Positions 38,721 through 48,793 of a DNA stretch of 64,000 nucleotides are shown here, one piece after another (position 1 is the stretch's first letter; every line of letters begins with the position of its first letter). Below the pieces are notes generated by a model. That model was not told the origin of the DNA. It searched no databases and worked only from the letters and a program-made list of their open reading frames with translations. The DNA lies in contig CAWISK010000008.1 in the NCBI GenBank assembly GCA_963838805.1, positions 415,348-479,347 on the forward strand, in the 5' to 3' direction. The stretch is from CAVRQM01 sp963838805 (GTDB lineage Bacteria > Pseudomonadota > Alphaproteobacteria > Acetobacterales > Acetobacteraceae). The position numbers and the translations under genes were made by a program.

Positions 38721-40241
38721 GACGCCGCCCGATCCGCGCCAGCAGGCGCTGGTGCCTGCCGGTGCCCGACGGCCAGTGCCATGACGTCCTCCTCGGCGGC
38801 ACCGCCCGGGCAGGTGCCGGCGATCCTGCCCTCATGCATCACGACAATGCGGTCGCTCACCCCCACCACCTCGGCGAGATCGGAGGAGACCATGAGGATG
38901 CCGCAGCCGCCGCTATCCGCCAACTCGCGCATGATGCGGTAGATCGCGGCCTTCGAGGCCACGTCGATGCCGCGCGTGGGTTCGCAGAACAGCAGCAGTC
39001 GCGGGGCGCGGGCGAGCCAGCGGCCGATGATGACCTTCTGCTGGTTGCCGCCGGACAGCGTGCGGATTTCCTGGTCGAAGCGCGCGGCCCGCACGTCGAG
39101 CTGGCGCAGCCTGCGGTCGGCCTGCGGCGTCCGCCATCTTTCCAGAGGCCGGCGGGCGCAGCGGCGTGCCGAAAGCCCGTAGCGCCAGCATGATGTTGTC
39201 GCGCAGCGTTTGCAGCAGCAGCAGCCCCTCGCGCTTGCGGTCGTCGGGCAGATAGCCGATGCCGTGCGCGATCGCCGCGCGCGGGCTGCGGATCGAGATA
39301 GTCCTGCCGTCGAGGCGCATGCTGCCGCGCTCGAACGGCGCGTCGCCGAAGATGGCGCGCGCGAGTGCCGTCTTGCCAGATCCATCGAGCCCCGCCACGC
39401 CGACGATTTCGCCCGCGCACACCGCAAGGCCGATCCCGTCCAGCAAATCGTTGCCGCCGCCCTGGATTTCCAGCAGCACGGGACCGGCGCATGTCGGGGC
39501 ACGCGGCGGGTAGAAATCCGCCAGTTCGCGGCCCACCATCAGGCGCACGATGCGATCGGTTGGCATTTCCTCCAGCCGGCCGGTGGCGACGTGGCGCCCA
39601 TCCTTCAGCACCGTCACGCGATCGGCCACGCGCTGTACCTCGGCCATCCGGTGCGAGATGTAGATGACTGCCACACCGTCCGCGCGCAGCCGGCGCACAA
39701 GGTCGAGCAGGTGCCGCGCCTCGGCATCATCCAGCGCCGCCGTCGGCTCGTCCATCACCATGATGCGCGGACCCGGCGCCAGCGCCTTGGCGATTTCCAC
39801 CGTCTGCTGCTGCGCGATCGAGAGGTCGCCGGCGCGCTGGTCGGGGGAAGCAGTCGAACCGACGCGTTCGAGCAGCCGTCTCGCCTGCGCGCGCATGGTT
39901 GTGCGGTCGAGAATGCCGAATCGGGACGGTTCCAGCGCCAGGTGGATGTTCTCCGCAACGGACCGTTCCGGCAGCAGGCTCAGCTCCTGGTGGATGATGC
40001 TGATGCCGGCGCGGCGTGCCTCGACCGGGTGGGTGAACGCCGCCTCGCGCCCACCGATCCGGATGGTTCCCGAATCGGGTCGGTACACGCCGCCCAGCAC
40101 CTTGATCAGGGTGGACTTGCCGGCACCGTTCTCGCCGCAGATCGCATGGACCTCGCCCGGCGCGCAGTCGAAGCTGACAGCGTCGAGCGCGAGGATGCCG
40201 GGGAAGGCCTTGGTGATCTCGCGCATCTCGAGTTCTGGCAT
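38717..40241 (-). CDS. Sugar-type ABC transporter ATP-binding protein with two ABC domains (one frame break)
   Basis: An RbsA/XylG-like protein of 507 aa after correcting a one-base insertion near 39135. The first ABC domain has Walker A GENGAGKSTL, Q-loop HQELSLLPE, signature region LSIAQQQTVEIAKAL and Walker B IMVMDEPTAALD. The second has a degenerate Walker A (GLDGSGKTAL), signature LSGGNQQKVIIGRWL and LFCEPTRGIDV. This asymmetry is normal in the family. ATG 40241 begins just downstream of a palindromic repeat. First gene of the importer operon. Confidence 0.87.
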
Positions 40242-40243
40242 TC

Positions 40244-40318
40244 CCTCACCCCGGTCCTCTCCCAAAGAGAGAGGGAGCAGAAAGCCCTCTCGCTTTGGGG
40301 GAGAGGGTTGGGTGAGGG
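40244..40318 (+). repeat. REP-like palindromic intergenic repeat, copy 2
   Basis: CCTCACCCCGGTCCTCTCCC and GGGGGAGAGGGTTGGGTGAGG are inverted arms around GAGGGAGCAGAAAGCCCTCTCGCTTTGGG. The core matches the copy at 19479-19550 almost base for base. It sits between the lactonase stop and the ABC ATPase start on the same strand, where it may attenuate or separate the two operons (inference). Confidence 0.8.
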
Positions 40319-40335
40319 TGGTGCTCCTGCGGGGG

Positions 40336-41451
40336 CTACCCCGTGCCATCGAACCCGCGCACGCGCACGCACATTGGCGTGCCGACCTCCTGCTGCTCAC
40401 TCGTCCGTGTCAGCGCGCCCGTGGCCGCATCGCGCCGGAACACAGTCAGGCTGTCGCTGTTCTGATTGGCCGCGATCAGGAATCCGCCCGACGGATCGAG
40501 GCAGAAGCTGCGTGGGGTGGCACCGCCGGTCAGCACCTGCCCGCGCGGCTGCAACGCGCTGCCATCGCGGGACGTCTCGAACACCGCGACACTGTCGTGT
40601 CCGCGATTGGAGCAATAGACGAACCGCCCGTCCGGCGAGACGTGCACATCCGCGGTGTGATTGACCCCCACGAACCCAGCCGGCAGGGTGGCCACGGTGT
40701 GCAGGTGCCGCAGCGTCCCTGCGTTCCACTCCAGCGCGCTCACGGTCTGGTCGAGTTCGCCATTGACGTACAAGATGCGTCCGGCGGGATGCCAAGCCAT
40801 ATGCCGCGGGCCCGTGCCGGGCCGCAGCGAGAGCGCGGTCGTACGCTCCAGCTTTCCCGAGCCGTCGAGCTGGTAGACAACCATCTCGTCGGTGCCGAGA
40901 TCGGTAGCGACCGCGTGGTGTCCATCGGGGCTGACCAGCACGCAATGCGGATGCGGCCCTTCCTGGCGATCGGCATCCGGGCCGCTGCCGGAATGGACGG
41001 CACTGGCGCAGGGCGGCATCAGGCTGCCATCCTCGCGTACCGGGAACACCGCGACGGACTGGCCCGGCAAATCGTCCGGCTCGCCCATCCGATAGTTGAC
41101 CAGGAACAGGAAGCGGCCCTCGGCATCCAGGCTCGATTGCGCGGCGACGCTGCCAAGTGTCGGCTGCTTGTTCAGATAGGTCAGTTTCCCGGCTTCGGTA
41201 TCGATGCGATAGGCGCTGACCGTGCCCTCGTTCCAGCCATACACCTCGCTCGTCGCGTACAGCACCGGCAGACGCGGATGCAGGCTGAGGAAGCTCGGGT
41301 TGACAATAGCGCCGGTGCGAGACAGCTCGCGCAGCACGCCCGTCTCTGGATCGAAGTCGAACACTGTGATGCCCACGCCGCGCGCCTGCGGCGCATAGGG
41401 GCAGGGTTCGGTCAGCGAGCCGACAAAGGCCAGCGTGCGCGCGGCGCTCAT
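40336..41451 (-). CDS. Lactonase family protein (6-phosphogluconolactonase YbhE/Pgl-like beta-propeller)
   Basis: A 371-aa protein with seven-bladed propeller repeats (ITVFDFDPETGVLRELS, SAYRIDTEAGKLTYLN, HPHCVLVSPDGHHAVATDLG, ADVHVSPDGRFVYCSNRG). These match the YbhE-type lactonase family, which hydrolyses sugar lactones in the cytosol. No signal peptide is seen. Its ATG overlaps the stop of the M20 peptidase gene (41448-41451), so it is the last coupled gene of the prp-containing unit. Its tie to the sugar ABC importer downstream is plausible but unproven. Confidence 0.82.
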   Translation of the reverse strand: MSAARTLAFVGSLTEPCPYAPQARGVGITVFDFDPETGVLRELSRTGAIVNPSFLSLHPRLPVLYATSEVYGWNEGTVSAYRIDTEAGKLTYLNKQPTLGSVAAQSSLDAEGRFLFLVNYRMGEPDDLPGQSVAVFPVREDGSLMPPCASAVHSGSGPDADRQEGPHPHCVLVSPDGHHAVATDLGTDEMVVYQLDGSGKLERTTALSLRPGTGPRHMAWHPAGRILYVNGELDQTVSALEWNAGTLRHLHTVATLPAGFVGVNHTADVHVSPDGRFVYCSNRGHDSVAVFETSRDGSALQPRGQVLTGGATPRSFCLDPSGGFLIAANQNSDSLTVFRRDAATGALTRTSEQQEVGTPMCVRVRGFDGTG

Positions 41452-43100
41452 CCGCGCAGCGCCGCCATCGCCACGTCACGCACCAGCTCGGGCAGCACGT
41501 CAAACGCATAGGGCTGGTGCACGCGCTCCAGCCAGTGATGATAGTCGCGGCCCCACGGTCCGATATTCGTCATCGGAATGCCGGGAGTCGGCGGCCGCGA
41601 GAGATCCCATCTGATGCTGCTGCCCCAGATCGGCGTGTTCGCCGCCGTGGCGCGCAGGTCATCCGCATCGGCCATGCCCAGGAAGCTCATGTCCACGATC
41701 ACGGGCAGATGCCGGACGGCGGTAATGCCCGTGGCGTGGCGCGCCGCCGTCGCATCGGCGGCGGCGCGGATGCGTGCCTCCAGCGCCTGGCCCTCCGACG
41801 TCGCGGGGAAGGTCACGGCCGGATAGGGCAATGAGGCATAGCCCAGCACGATCGCCGGCCCTTCCTCGCCCGCCGCATCCCAGGCCAGTTCCGTGAGAAC
41901 GCGGCAGCGAGTCGGCAGATCGAGTTCGGCGTGCCGCGCCAGCTCCGCCGCTTCGGCATCGAAGCGCGCGGCGAACCCGGGCTCACGCGCGAGGGCGCGG
42001 TCGCGCAGCTCGGCGAAGGAGAGCACCGGCACGACGTCCCAGCCCGTGGACAATCCAGGCCCGTGTGCGAGCTGTGCCGCGCGGGCTGCGATCTTTTGCC
42101 GCGCCTGCCGCATGGTCGCGCGCGCGATATCGGTCGCGATATCCAGCACCTCGGCCGCGCTGCGACGCTGCGTCAGCACATTCCAGGTGGTCCACACCCG
42201 GCTCGGCGTGGTCACGTTGTACACCGTCTTCAGGTCGCGGCTGCCCAGGACTGTGGGCGGCGAAGCGATCTCGGCGCCGCTCTGCTCGCCCAGTTCCGGC
42301 GCGTATTCCAGCGCGCAGACCAGCTCGGCCGCCAGATAGGCGGCGTTGACGCCGTGCAGCGGATAGCAGGCATGCGCGTCACGGCCGACCACGAAGGCGC
42401 TCAGCAGCAGCTTGCCAATGCAGCCGAGTGCGAGGATGCGCCCGCCCGTGCCGTCGCCATTGTCGATCAGCGCGTCGAGGTTGATGCCGAGCCGTGCTTC
42501 CAGGCCGAAGCGTTGCAGCACGCCCGGCAGCGCGTCGGCGGCGGCGCGCATGCCGGCCGAGCGATCCTCCTCGTCCGGGGTTGCGATCAGCAGCAGATTG
42601 CCCTGCCGGTTCGGGTCGGCGGCGAACTGCTCCAGCACCGCCATTCCGGCGGCGTCGCCGGATTTCATGTCGAGCAAACCACGACCCGGCAGATAGTCGC
42701 CTGAGGCAAGATCGGCGCGCGCCCGCGGATGGGTGCCGCTGGCGTCCAGCCGCGCCAGCAGCGCGGGCCGCAGCGCCTCCGGCTCCGTGGCGAGCGAGGC
42801 GAGATCGGCATAGTCCTCGACGGGAACCGTATCGAAATGTCCGCTGAGCGTGACGCAAGCCGATCCCTGTCCCCGGACCAGCGCCATCACGTTCGATCGT
42901 CCGTACGGGTCGTCCGGGATCGGCAGCACCATCAGGTGTTCGGGATGTTCGCGGAAATAGGGGAATTCGCCAAGCAGTCCGGCCAGATGGCGCGGCAGTT
43001 CCGCCTCGCCCGGCGTGCCCGTGACGCTGGGCCAGCGGGTCAGGGCGATTGCAAACTCGCGCGCACGCGCGGCGAGCGGCGTCGCGGGCTGCCAGCTCAT
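41448..43100 (-). CDS. M20 family metallopeptidase, RocB-like
   Basis: A 550-aa protein with M20 metal motifs: GHFDTVP, GRGLLDMKSGDAAGMAVL and TPDEEDRSAGM. The length and the long C-terminal insert (DATAARHATGITAVRHLPVIVDMSFL) fit the RocB-type branch associated with arginine use in bacilli, rather than DapE or ArgE. The start overlaps the prpB stop (ATGA) and the stop overlaps the lactonase start. Why a peptidase is translationally coupled to methylcitrate-cycle genes is not evident. Substrate unknown. Confidence 0.8.
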   Translation of the reverse strand: MSWQPATPLAARAREFAIALTRWPSVTGTPGEAELPRHLAGLLGEFPYFREHPEHLMVLPIPDDPYGRSNVMALVRGQGSACVTLSGHFDTVPVEDYADLASLATEPEALRPALLARLDASGTHPRARADLASGDYLPGRGLLDMKSGDAAGMAVLEQFAADPNRQGNLLLIATPDEEDRSAGMRAAADALPGVLQRFGLEARLGINLDALIDNGDGTGGRILALGCIGKLLLSAFVVGRDAHACYPLHGVNAAYLAAELVCALEYAPELGEQSGAEIASPPTVLGSRDLKTVYNVTTPSRVWTTWNVLTQRRSAAEVLDIATDIARATMRQARQKIAARAAQLAHGPGLSTGWDVVPVLSFAELRDRALAREPGFAARFDAEAAELARHAELDLPTRCRVLTELAWDAAGEEGPAIVLGYASLPYPAVTFPATSEGQALEARIRAAADATAARHATGITAVRHLPVIVDMSFLGMADADDLRATAANTPIWGSSIRWDLSRPPTPGIPMTNIGPWGRDYHHWLERVHQPYAFDVLPELVRDVAMAALRG

Positions 43101-44023
43101 GGCGTACGCTGCGGCATGCCGTGGGGAACCACGGTTTGCACGATCGAGGCGTCCAGCGCCTCGTAGCCGGCGTAGTCGATCGCGGTGTACAATTCGGCCC
43201 TCGTCTGCATCTGGTCGATCACTCCCTGGGTGCCGCCGTCGCGGCGAATGGCGGCGTACAGTCTCTCCTGCGCCTTGTTCGCGACACGCAGCGAGGAGAC
43301 CGGCCAGATCACCATGCTGTAGCCCATCGCCTGGAACTCGGCGGCGGTGAAGAACGGTGTCTTGCCGAACTCGGTCATGTTGGCGAGCAGCTTGATGCCC
43401 GGCATGGCGCGTGCGAAGGCGCGGAACATCTCGGCACTGTGCAGCGCCTCGGGGAAGATCGCGTCGGCTCCGGCCTCGACATACAGCCGCGCACGCGCCA
43501 CGGCGCCATCCAGCCCTTCGCTGGCGGCGGCATCGGTGCGGGCGACGATCTGCAGATGCCGGCGCGCGCGCACCGCTGCCGCGACCTTGGCCGCCATGTC
43601 GTGCGCATCGACCAGGCTCTTGTCGTTCAGGTGGCCGCATTTCTTCGGCAGGCGCTGATCCTCGATATGCACCGCCGCGGCTCCCGCATCCTCGAAGCTG
43701 CGGACCATGTGCATGACGTTCAGCGCCTCGCCATAGCCGGTGTCGCCATCCACCAGCACCGGCAGGCAGGACGCGCGCACCACCTGGCGGATGAAGAAGC
43801 ACACCTCGTCGATGGTGATGATCCCGAGATCGGGCAGCCCCATGCTGGCGGTCATCGCCGCACCCGACAGGTACAGCGCCTTGAACCCGGCGGCGCGGGC
43901 CTGGGCGGCGGCCATGCCATTATGGGCGCCCGGCATCTGCACGATGCGGTCCAACGCCAGCAGTCCCCGCAGGCGTTCGCCGGCCGGGATATGCGGCTGG
44001 TCGGCGCCGACCAGATAGGTCAT
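43097..44023 (-). CDS. prpB: Isocitrate lyase/PEP mutase family protein, probable methylisocitrate lyase PrpB
   Basis: A 308-aa TIM-barrel enzyme with PGAHNGMAAAQARAAGFKALYLSG, the metal loop VLVDGDTGYGEALNV, the catalytic KKCGH loop and VARTDA. PrpB splits 2-methylisocitrate into pyruvate and succinate, the last step of propionate oxidation. Adjacent prpC and prpD support this over isocitrate lyase, whose proteins are longer. Overlaps its neighbours by ATGA on both sides. Confidence 0.88.
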   Translation of the reverse strand: MTYLVGADQPHIPAGERLRGLLALDRIVQMPGAHNGMAAAQARAAGFKALYLSGAAMTASMGLPDLGIITIDEVCFFIRQVVRASCLPVLVDGDTGYGEALNVMHMVRSFEDAGAAAVHIEDQRLPKKCGHLNDKSLVDAHDMAAKVAAAVRARRHLQIVARTDAAASEGLDGAVARARLYVEAGADAIFPEALHSAEMFRAFARAMPGIKLLANMTEFGKTPFFTAAEFQAMGYSMVIWPVSSLRVANKAQERLYAAIRRDGGTQGVIDQMQTRAELYTAIDYAGYEALDASIVQTVVPHGMPQRTP

Positions 44024-45171
44024 CGCCGGCGCTCGGCGAGCGGCACGAAGGCGAGATCCTCGGGGCCGACATAGTTGGCGCTCGGGCGGATGATCTTGCC
44101 ATCTGCGCGCTGCTCGATCACGTGCGCGGCCCAGCCGGAGGTGCGGCTGATGACGAAGACCGGCGTGAACATATCGGTGGGCACACCCATCTCGCTGTAC
44201 GATACCGCGCTGAACCAGTCGAGATTGGCGAACATCCGCTTGGCATCGGCCATCACCCGCTCGATGCGCTCGGCGACGCGGAACCGCGTGTCGTCGCCCG
44301 CCTGTTCGGACAGGCGGCGGGCCACGTCGCGGATGACGGCGTTGCGCGGGTCGGAGACTGTGTACACGGGATGGCCGAAGCCGATCACGACCTCCTTCTG
44401 CTCCAGCCGCCGGCGGATATCCGCCTCGGCGGCATCCGGCGTGTCGTAACGCTCCTGGATCTCGAACGCCGCCTCGTTGGCGCCCCCGTGCTTGGGGCCG
44501 CGCAAGGCGCCGATGGCGGCTGTGATGGCCGAATACATGTCCGACCCGGTGCCGGCCACGACGCGCGCGGCGAAGGTCGAGGCGTTGAACTCGTGTTCCG
44601 CATACAGCACCAGCGAGGTGTGCATGGCGCGCACCCATTCGGCGGAGGGTGGGCGTCCGTGCAGCATATGCAGGAAATGCCCGCCGATGCTGTCGTCGTC
44701 GGTTTCGACCTCGATGCGGCGGCCGTGCTGCGACCAGTGGAACCAGTACAGCAGCATCGAGCCGAAGCAGGCCATCAGCCGATCGGCGACGGCACGGGCA
44801 CCAGGGGCGGCGTGGGCGTGATGCTCGGGCTGCGCGCAGCCCAGCGCCGAGCAGGCGGTGCGCATCACGTCCATAGGGTGCGTCGATGCGGGCAACGCCT
44901 CCAGCACGCGGCGCACGCTGTGGGGAATGCCGCGCATGGCGCGCAGCCGGGCCTTGTAGGCAGCCAGCTCGGGCGCGGTGGGCAGGTGCTCATGCACCAG
45001 CAGGTGCGCGATCTCCTCGAACTCGCAGGATTCCGCTACGTCGAGAATGTCGTACCCGCGATAGTGCAGATCGTTGCCGGTGCGGCCGACCGTGCAGAGC
45101 GCCGTGTTGCCGGCGATCACGCCGGACAGGGCGACGGATTTCTTGGGCTTGGGAGTTGGGGAGTTGTTCAT
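44020..45171 (-). CDS. prpC: 2-Methylcitrate synthase/citrate synthase PrpC
   Basis: A 383-aa citrate synthase-fold protein. Catalytic elements: first His in LRGPKHGGANEAA, second His in GFGHPVYTVSDPR, and Asp in MGVPTDMFTPVFVISRTSGWAAHVIEQ. Short length, the N-terminal VALSGVIAGNTALCTVG and the prp neighbours point to 2-methylcitrate synthase (propionyl-CoA plus oxaloacetate). Start ATG 45171. An inverted repeat separates it from prpD. Confidence 0.9.
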   Translation of the reverse strand: MNNSPTPKPKKSVALSGVIAGNTALCTVGRTGNDLHYRGYDILDVAESCEFEEIAHLLVHEHLPTAPELAAYKARLRAMRGIPHSVRRVLEALPASTHPMDVMRTACSALGCAQPEHHAHAAPGARAVADRLMACFGSMLLYWFHWSQHGRRIEVETDDDSIGGHFLHMLHGRPPSAEWVRAMHTSLVLYAEHEFNASTFAARVVAGTGSDMYSAITAAIGALRGPKHGGANEAAFEIQERYDTPDAAEADIRRRLEQKEVVIGFGHPVYTVSDPRNAVIRDVARRLSEQAGDDTRFRVAERIERVMADAKRMFANLDWFSAVSYSEMGVPTDMFTPVFVISRTSGWAAHVIEQRADGKIIRPSANYVGPEDLAFVPLAERRR

Positions 45172-45202
45172 GGCACGGATCCTTTCACCGTCATCGCGTC
45201 GT

Positions 45203-45300
45203 GCCCCACCCGGCGCTTCGCGCCACCCTCCCCATTCCGGGGAGGGACAGACTCTCCCTCCCCGTCTCGTGGAGGGTGGCCCGAAGGGCCGGGTGGGGCG
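45203..45300 (+). repeat. Large inverted repeat between prpD and prpC
   Basis: The outer arms GCCCCACCCGG and CCGGGTGGGG pair, and inner arms CCACCCTCCCC and GGAGGGTGG extend the stem. Short loops contain GCTTCGCG and CCGAAGG. It differs in sequence from the repeats at 19479 and 40244 but has similar size and intergenic location. It could form a strong RNA hairpin that modulates or partly terminates transcription from prpD into prpC. Confidence 0.7.
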
Positions 45301-45315
45301 CGACGGCGCGCGCTC

Positions 45316-46820
45316 TCAAAACAGCCCCGCCGCCGCCAAGGCCAGCTCGCCGTCCGGCACCGCCACGTTCAACCCGGCGAGCTCCTCCGCGCGCAGCATC
45401 TCCAACTGCTCCACCACTCCCAGGAACCGCTCCGCCTCGCGCTCCGACAAGATCCCCTCCGTCAACCCGCGGAATTTGCGCACGTAGTCTGCGCGCCTCC
45501 ACGGCGCCGCGCCTAGCGGGTGCGCGTTCGCCACCGCCAGCTCGTCCTCGATCGTGCTGCCGTCCTTCATGCGGATCACCACCCGCCCGCCGAACGCCTT
45601 GGTCGCCGGGTCGTCGGCGTGATAGCGCCGCGTCCATTCCGGTTCTTCCACAGTGCGGATCTTGCGCCACAGCCGCACCGTGTCGGGCCGCGACGCGCGC
45701 TCGGGCAGGTAGCTGCGCACATGGTGCCAGGTGCCATCCTGCAACGCCACCGCGACGATGTACATGATCGAATGATCCAGCGTCTCGCGGCTGGCGGCGG
45801 GATCGAACTTCTGCGGATCGTTCGAGCCCGTGCCGATCACGTAATGCGTGTGGTGGCTGGTGTGGATCACCACCTCTTCCACGGCGTCCCAGTCGCGCAC
45901 CCGCTTGCCCATGCGGAAGGCCAGGTCGATCAGCGCCTGGCTCTGGTATTCGGCCGAGTGCTCCTTCGTATAGGTGTCGAGAATCGCCCGCTTCGGCTCG
46001 CCTGGCGCGGGCAGGGGTACGCGATACAGTGCATCGCGTCCGTCCAGCATCCAGGCGATCACTGAATCCTCGCCTTCATAGATCGGGCTGGGTGCCCCTT
46101 CGCCGCGCATCGCCCGATCCACCGCCTCGATGGCGAGCTTGCCGGCATGGGCGGGCGCGAATGCCTTCCACGACGAAATCTCTCCCTTGCGGCTCTGCCG
46201 TGTCGCGGTGGTCACGTGTAGCGCCTGCTGCACCGCCTGATAAATGACTTCGACCGGCAGCCCCAGCAGCGTCCCCAGTCCGGCCGCGACCGAGGGGCCG
46301 AGATGCGCCACGTGGTCGATCTTATGCTTATGCAACGAGATCGCCCGCACGAGATCGACCTGGATTTCGTATCCGGTGGCGATGCGCGCGCACCAAGCTC
46401 CGCCACCGCTTCGGCCGCATTGCTGTGCCACCGCCAGGGTCGGCGGAATATTGTCGCCCGGATGGCTGTATTCCGCGGCCAGGAAGGTGTCGTGGAAATC
46501 GAGTTCGCGAACCGCGGTGCCGTTGGCCCAGGCTGCCCATTCGGCGTGCACGCGCAGCGCCGGCGCGCAGCCGATCGACGCAGGCACCGCCCGCGCGCGG
46601 ATGCGCCAGCGCCTGCGCGCGCGCGGTCGCGACGGGGCGACGGTTGATGGCGGCGAGTCGCCACCGCGGTATTGTCGATGATACGGCTGCCGATCATCTC
46701 GGTCACTTCGGGCAGCACGGGCACGGGATCGGACGCCACGGCCGCAATTCTCCAGGCAAGCTGGTCCTCGCGCGCCAGCCGGTCGGCTTCGGGGTGGACC
46801 CGGACTTCGTGCAGTTGCAT
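45316..46820 (-). CDS. prpD: MmgE/PrpD family 2-methylcitrate dehydratase (two frame breaks)
   Basis: Starting at ATG 46820 the protein reads MQLHEVRVHPEADRL and MIGSRIIDNTAVA. One-base insertions near 46660 and 46600 interrupt it; correction restores the AINRRPVATARAQALAHPRAGG segment and joins it to CAPALRVHAEWAAWANGTAVRELDFHDTF. Corrected length 500 aa, as expected for PrpD. Later family features: HPGDNIPPTLAVAQQ and SRKGEISSWKAFAPAHAGK. Known reaction: dehydration of 2-methylcitrate to 2-methylaconitate in the cytosol. First gene of the prpDCB order; divergent from prpE. Confidence 0.9.
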
Positions 46821-46886
46821 CGACGCTCCCTCGGCTGTCTTGCCTAGTAGTCGAGCCGCGCGAACCCGTCTACGCTATGGGCGGGA

Positions 46887-48793
46887 ATGGAAACGATGAG
46901 CAAGTATCCGGCCACCTACGCCGCATGCGCGCGCGATCCCGAGGCGTGGTGGGCGAAGGCGGCCGAGGCGATCGACTGGACCCGAGGCTGGGATCGCGCG
47001 TTCGACCCGGCGAGCGGGCCGTACGGGCGCTGGTTCGTGGGTGCCGCCCTCAACACCTGCCACAACTGCCTGGATCGCCACGTCGCCGCCGGGCGCGGTG
47101 GGCAGACGGCGCTGATCTGGGATTCGCCCATGACCGGCGAGGTGCGACGCTACAGCTACGCCGACCTGCTGGACCATGTGGCGCGGCTTGCGGGCGCGCT
47201 GGCGGGTCTGGGCGTGCAGACGCGGCGATCGGGTGGTGATCTATATGCCGATGGTGCCCGAGGCGGCGATGGCCATGCTGGCCTGCGCCCGGCTGGGGGC
47301 CGTGCATTCGGTGGTGTTCGGCGGCTTCGCCTCGCGCGAGCTCGCCATGCGCATCGACGACGCCCAGCCGGTTGTCGTCATCTCCGCCTCCTGCGGGCTG
47401 GAGCCGGGCCGGACCGTCGCCTACAAGCCGCTGCTGGATGCCGCCCTGGAGATGAGCGCGCACCGGCCGCATGCCTGCCTGATCCTGCAACGGCCGATGC
47501 TGGAGGCGGCGATGACCGCCGGCCGCGATCACGATTTCGCCAACGCGATGCAGGAAGCCTCGCCGCACGCGCCGGTGCCGGTGGAGGCCACCGATCCGCT
47601 GTACATCCTCTACACCTCCGGCACCACGGGACGGCCGAAGGGCATCGTGCGCGACAATGGCGGCCACGCGGTCGCCCTGCACGCTTCGATCGGCATGGTC
47701 TATGGCCTGTCCGCCGGGCAGGTGATGTGGACCGCGTCCGATGTCGGCTGGGTCGTGGGCCATAGCTACATCGTCTATGCGCCGCTGCTGGCGGGGCTGA
47801 CCACGGTCATGTACGAGGGCAAGCCCGTTGGCACCCCGGATGCCGGCGCGTTCTGGCGGGTCTGCGCGCAGCATGGCGTGCAGGCGATGTTCACCGCCCC
47901 CACGGCGCTGCGTGCCATCAAGCAGCAGGATCCCGGCGGCTCGCTGATCGCGCACCACGACCTGTCGCGCCTGCAGGCGCTGTATCTGGCCGGCGAGCGC
48001 TGCGATCCGGCGACCGGCGAGTGGATCGCGGCGCTGCTCGGCCGCCCGGTGATCGACCATTGGTGGCAGACCGAGACCGGCTGGACCATCACCGGCAATT
48101 TCCGCGGCCTGGGCCTGCTGCCGTGGAGGCCCGGATCGGGCGGGCGACCGGCGCCCGGCTACGATCTGCGGGCGCTCGACGATCACGGGGATCCGGCGGC
48201 TGCGGGCAGCGTCGGCAACCTGGCGATCCGCCTGCCGCTGCCGCCGGGCTGCGCGCCGACGCTGTGGGGCGACGACGAGCGGTTCCGCGCCGCCTATCTC
48301 GCCGATTTCCCCGGCTTCTACCGCACCGGCGACGCCGGCTCGATCGACGCCGACGGTGACGTGTGGATCATGGGGCGCACCGATGACGTCATCAACGTCG
48401 CCGGCCACCGGCTCTCGACGGGCGCCATCGAGGAGGTGCTGGCGGCACATCCCGACGTGGCCGAGTGCTGCGTGGTCGGCATGGCCGATCCCATCAAGGG
48501 TCAGGTGCCGCTCGGCCTCGCGGTGCTGAAGGCCGGGGTGGCGCGGCCGACCGTCGATCTGGCGGCCGAACTGGTGGCGCTGGTGCGCGAGCGGGTGGGG
48601 CCGGTGGCGTCGTTCAAGGATGCCCGCATCGTGCCCGCGACTGCCCAAGACACGCTCGGGCAAGATCCTGCGCGCCACCATCCGCGCGCTCGCGGATGGC
48701 GAGACGCCCACAGTGCCGGCCACGATTGACGATCCCGTGGCACTCGAGGAGGTGGCGGTCGTGCTGCAACGCTCAGATTCGGGGAATCCATGA
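46887..48793 (+). CDS. prpE: Propionyl-CoA synthetase PrpE (two frame breaks)
   Basis: An acyl-CoA synthetase of 634 aa after removing one base near 47225 (restores RGDRVVIYMPMVPEA) and one C near 48640 (restores the catalytic C-terminal PRLPKTRSGKILRATIR). The N-terminus has the acetyl-/propionyl-CoA synthetase cap (YGRWFVGAALNTCHNCLDRHV). AMP-binding motif YTSGTTGRPKGIVRDNGGH and DHWWQTETGW follow. The GIVRDNGGHAVAL stretch is characteristic of PrpE. ATG 46887 or 46896. It activates propionate for the divergent prpDCB genes. Confidence 0.9.

Noticed and set aside
45203..45300. Third copy of the 19479/40244 repeat family
   Set aside because: Arms and loop sequences differ (CCCCACCCGG and GCTTCGCG rather than the GAGGGAGCAGAAAGCCCTCT core), so it is treated as a separate inverted repeat.
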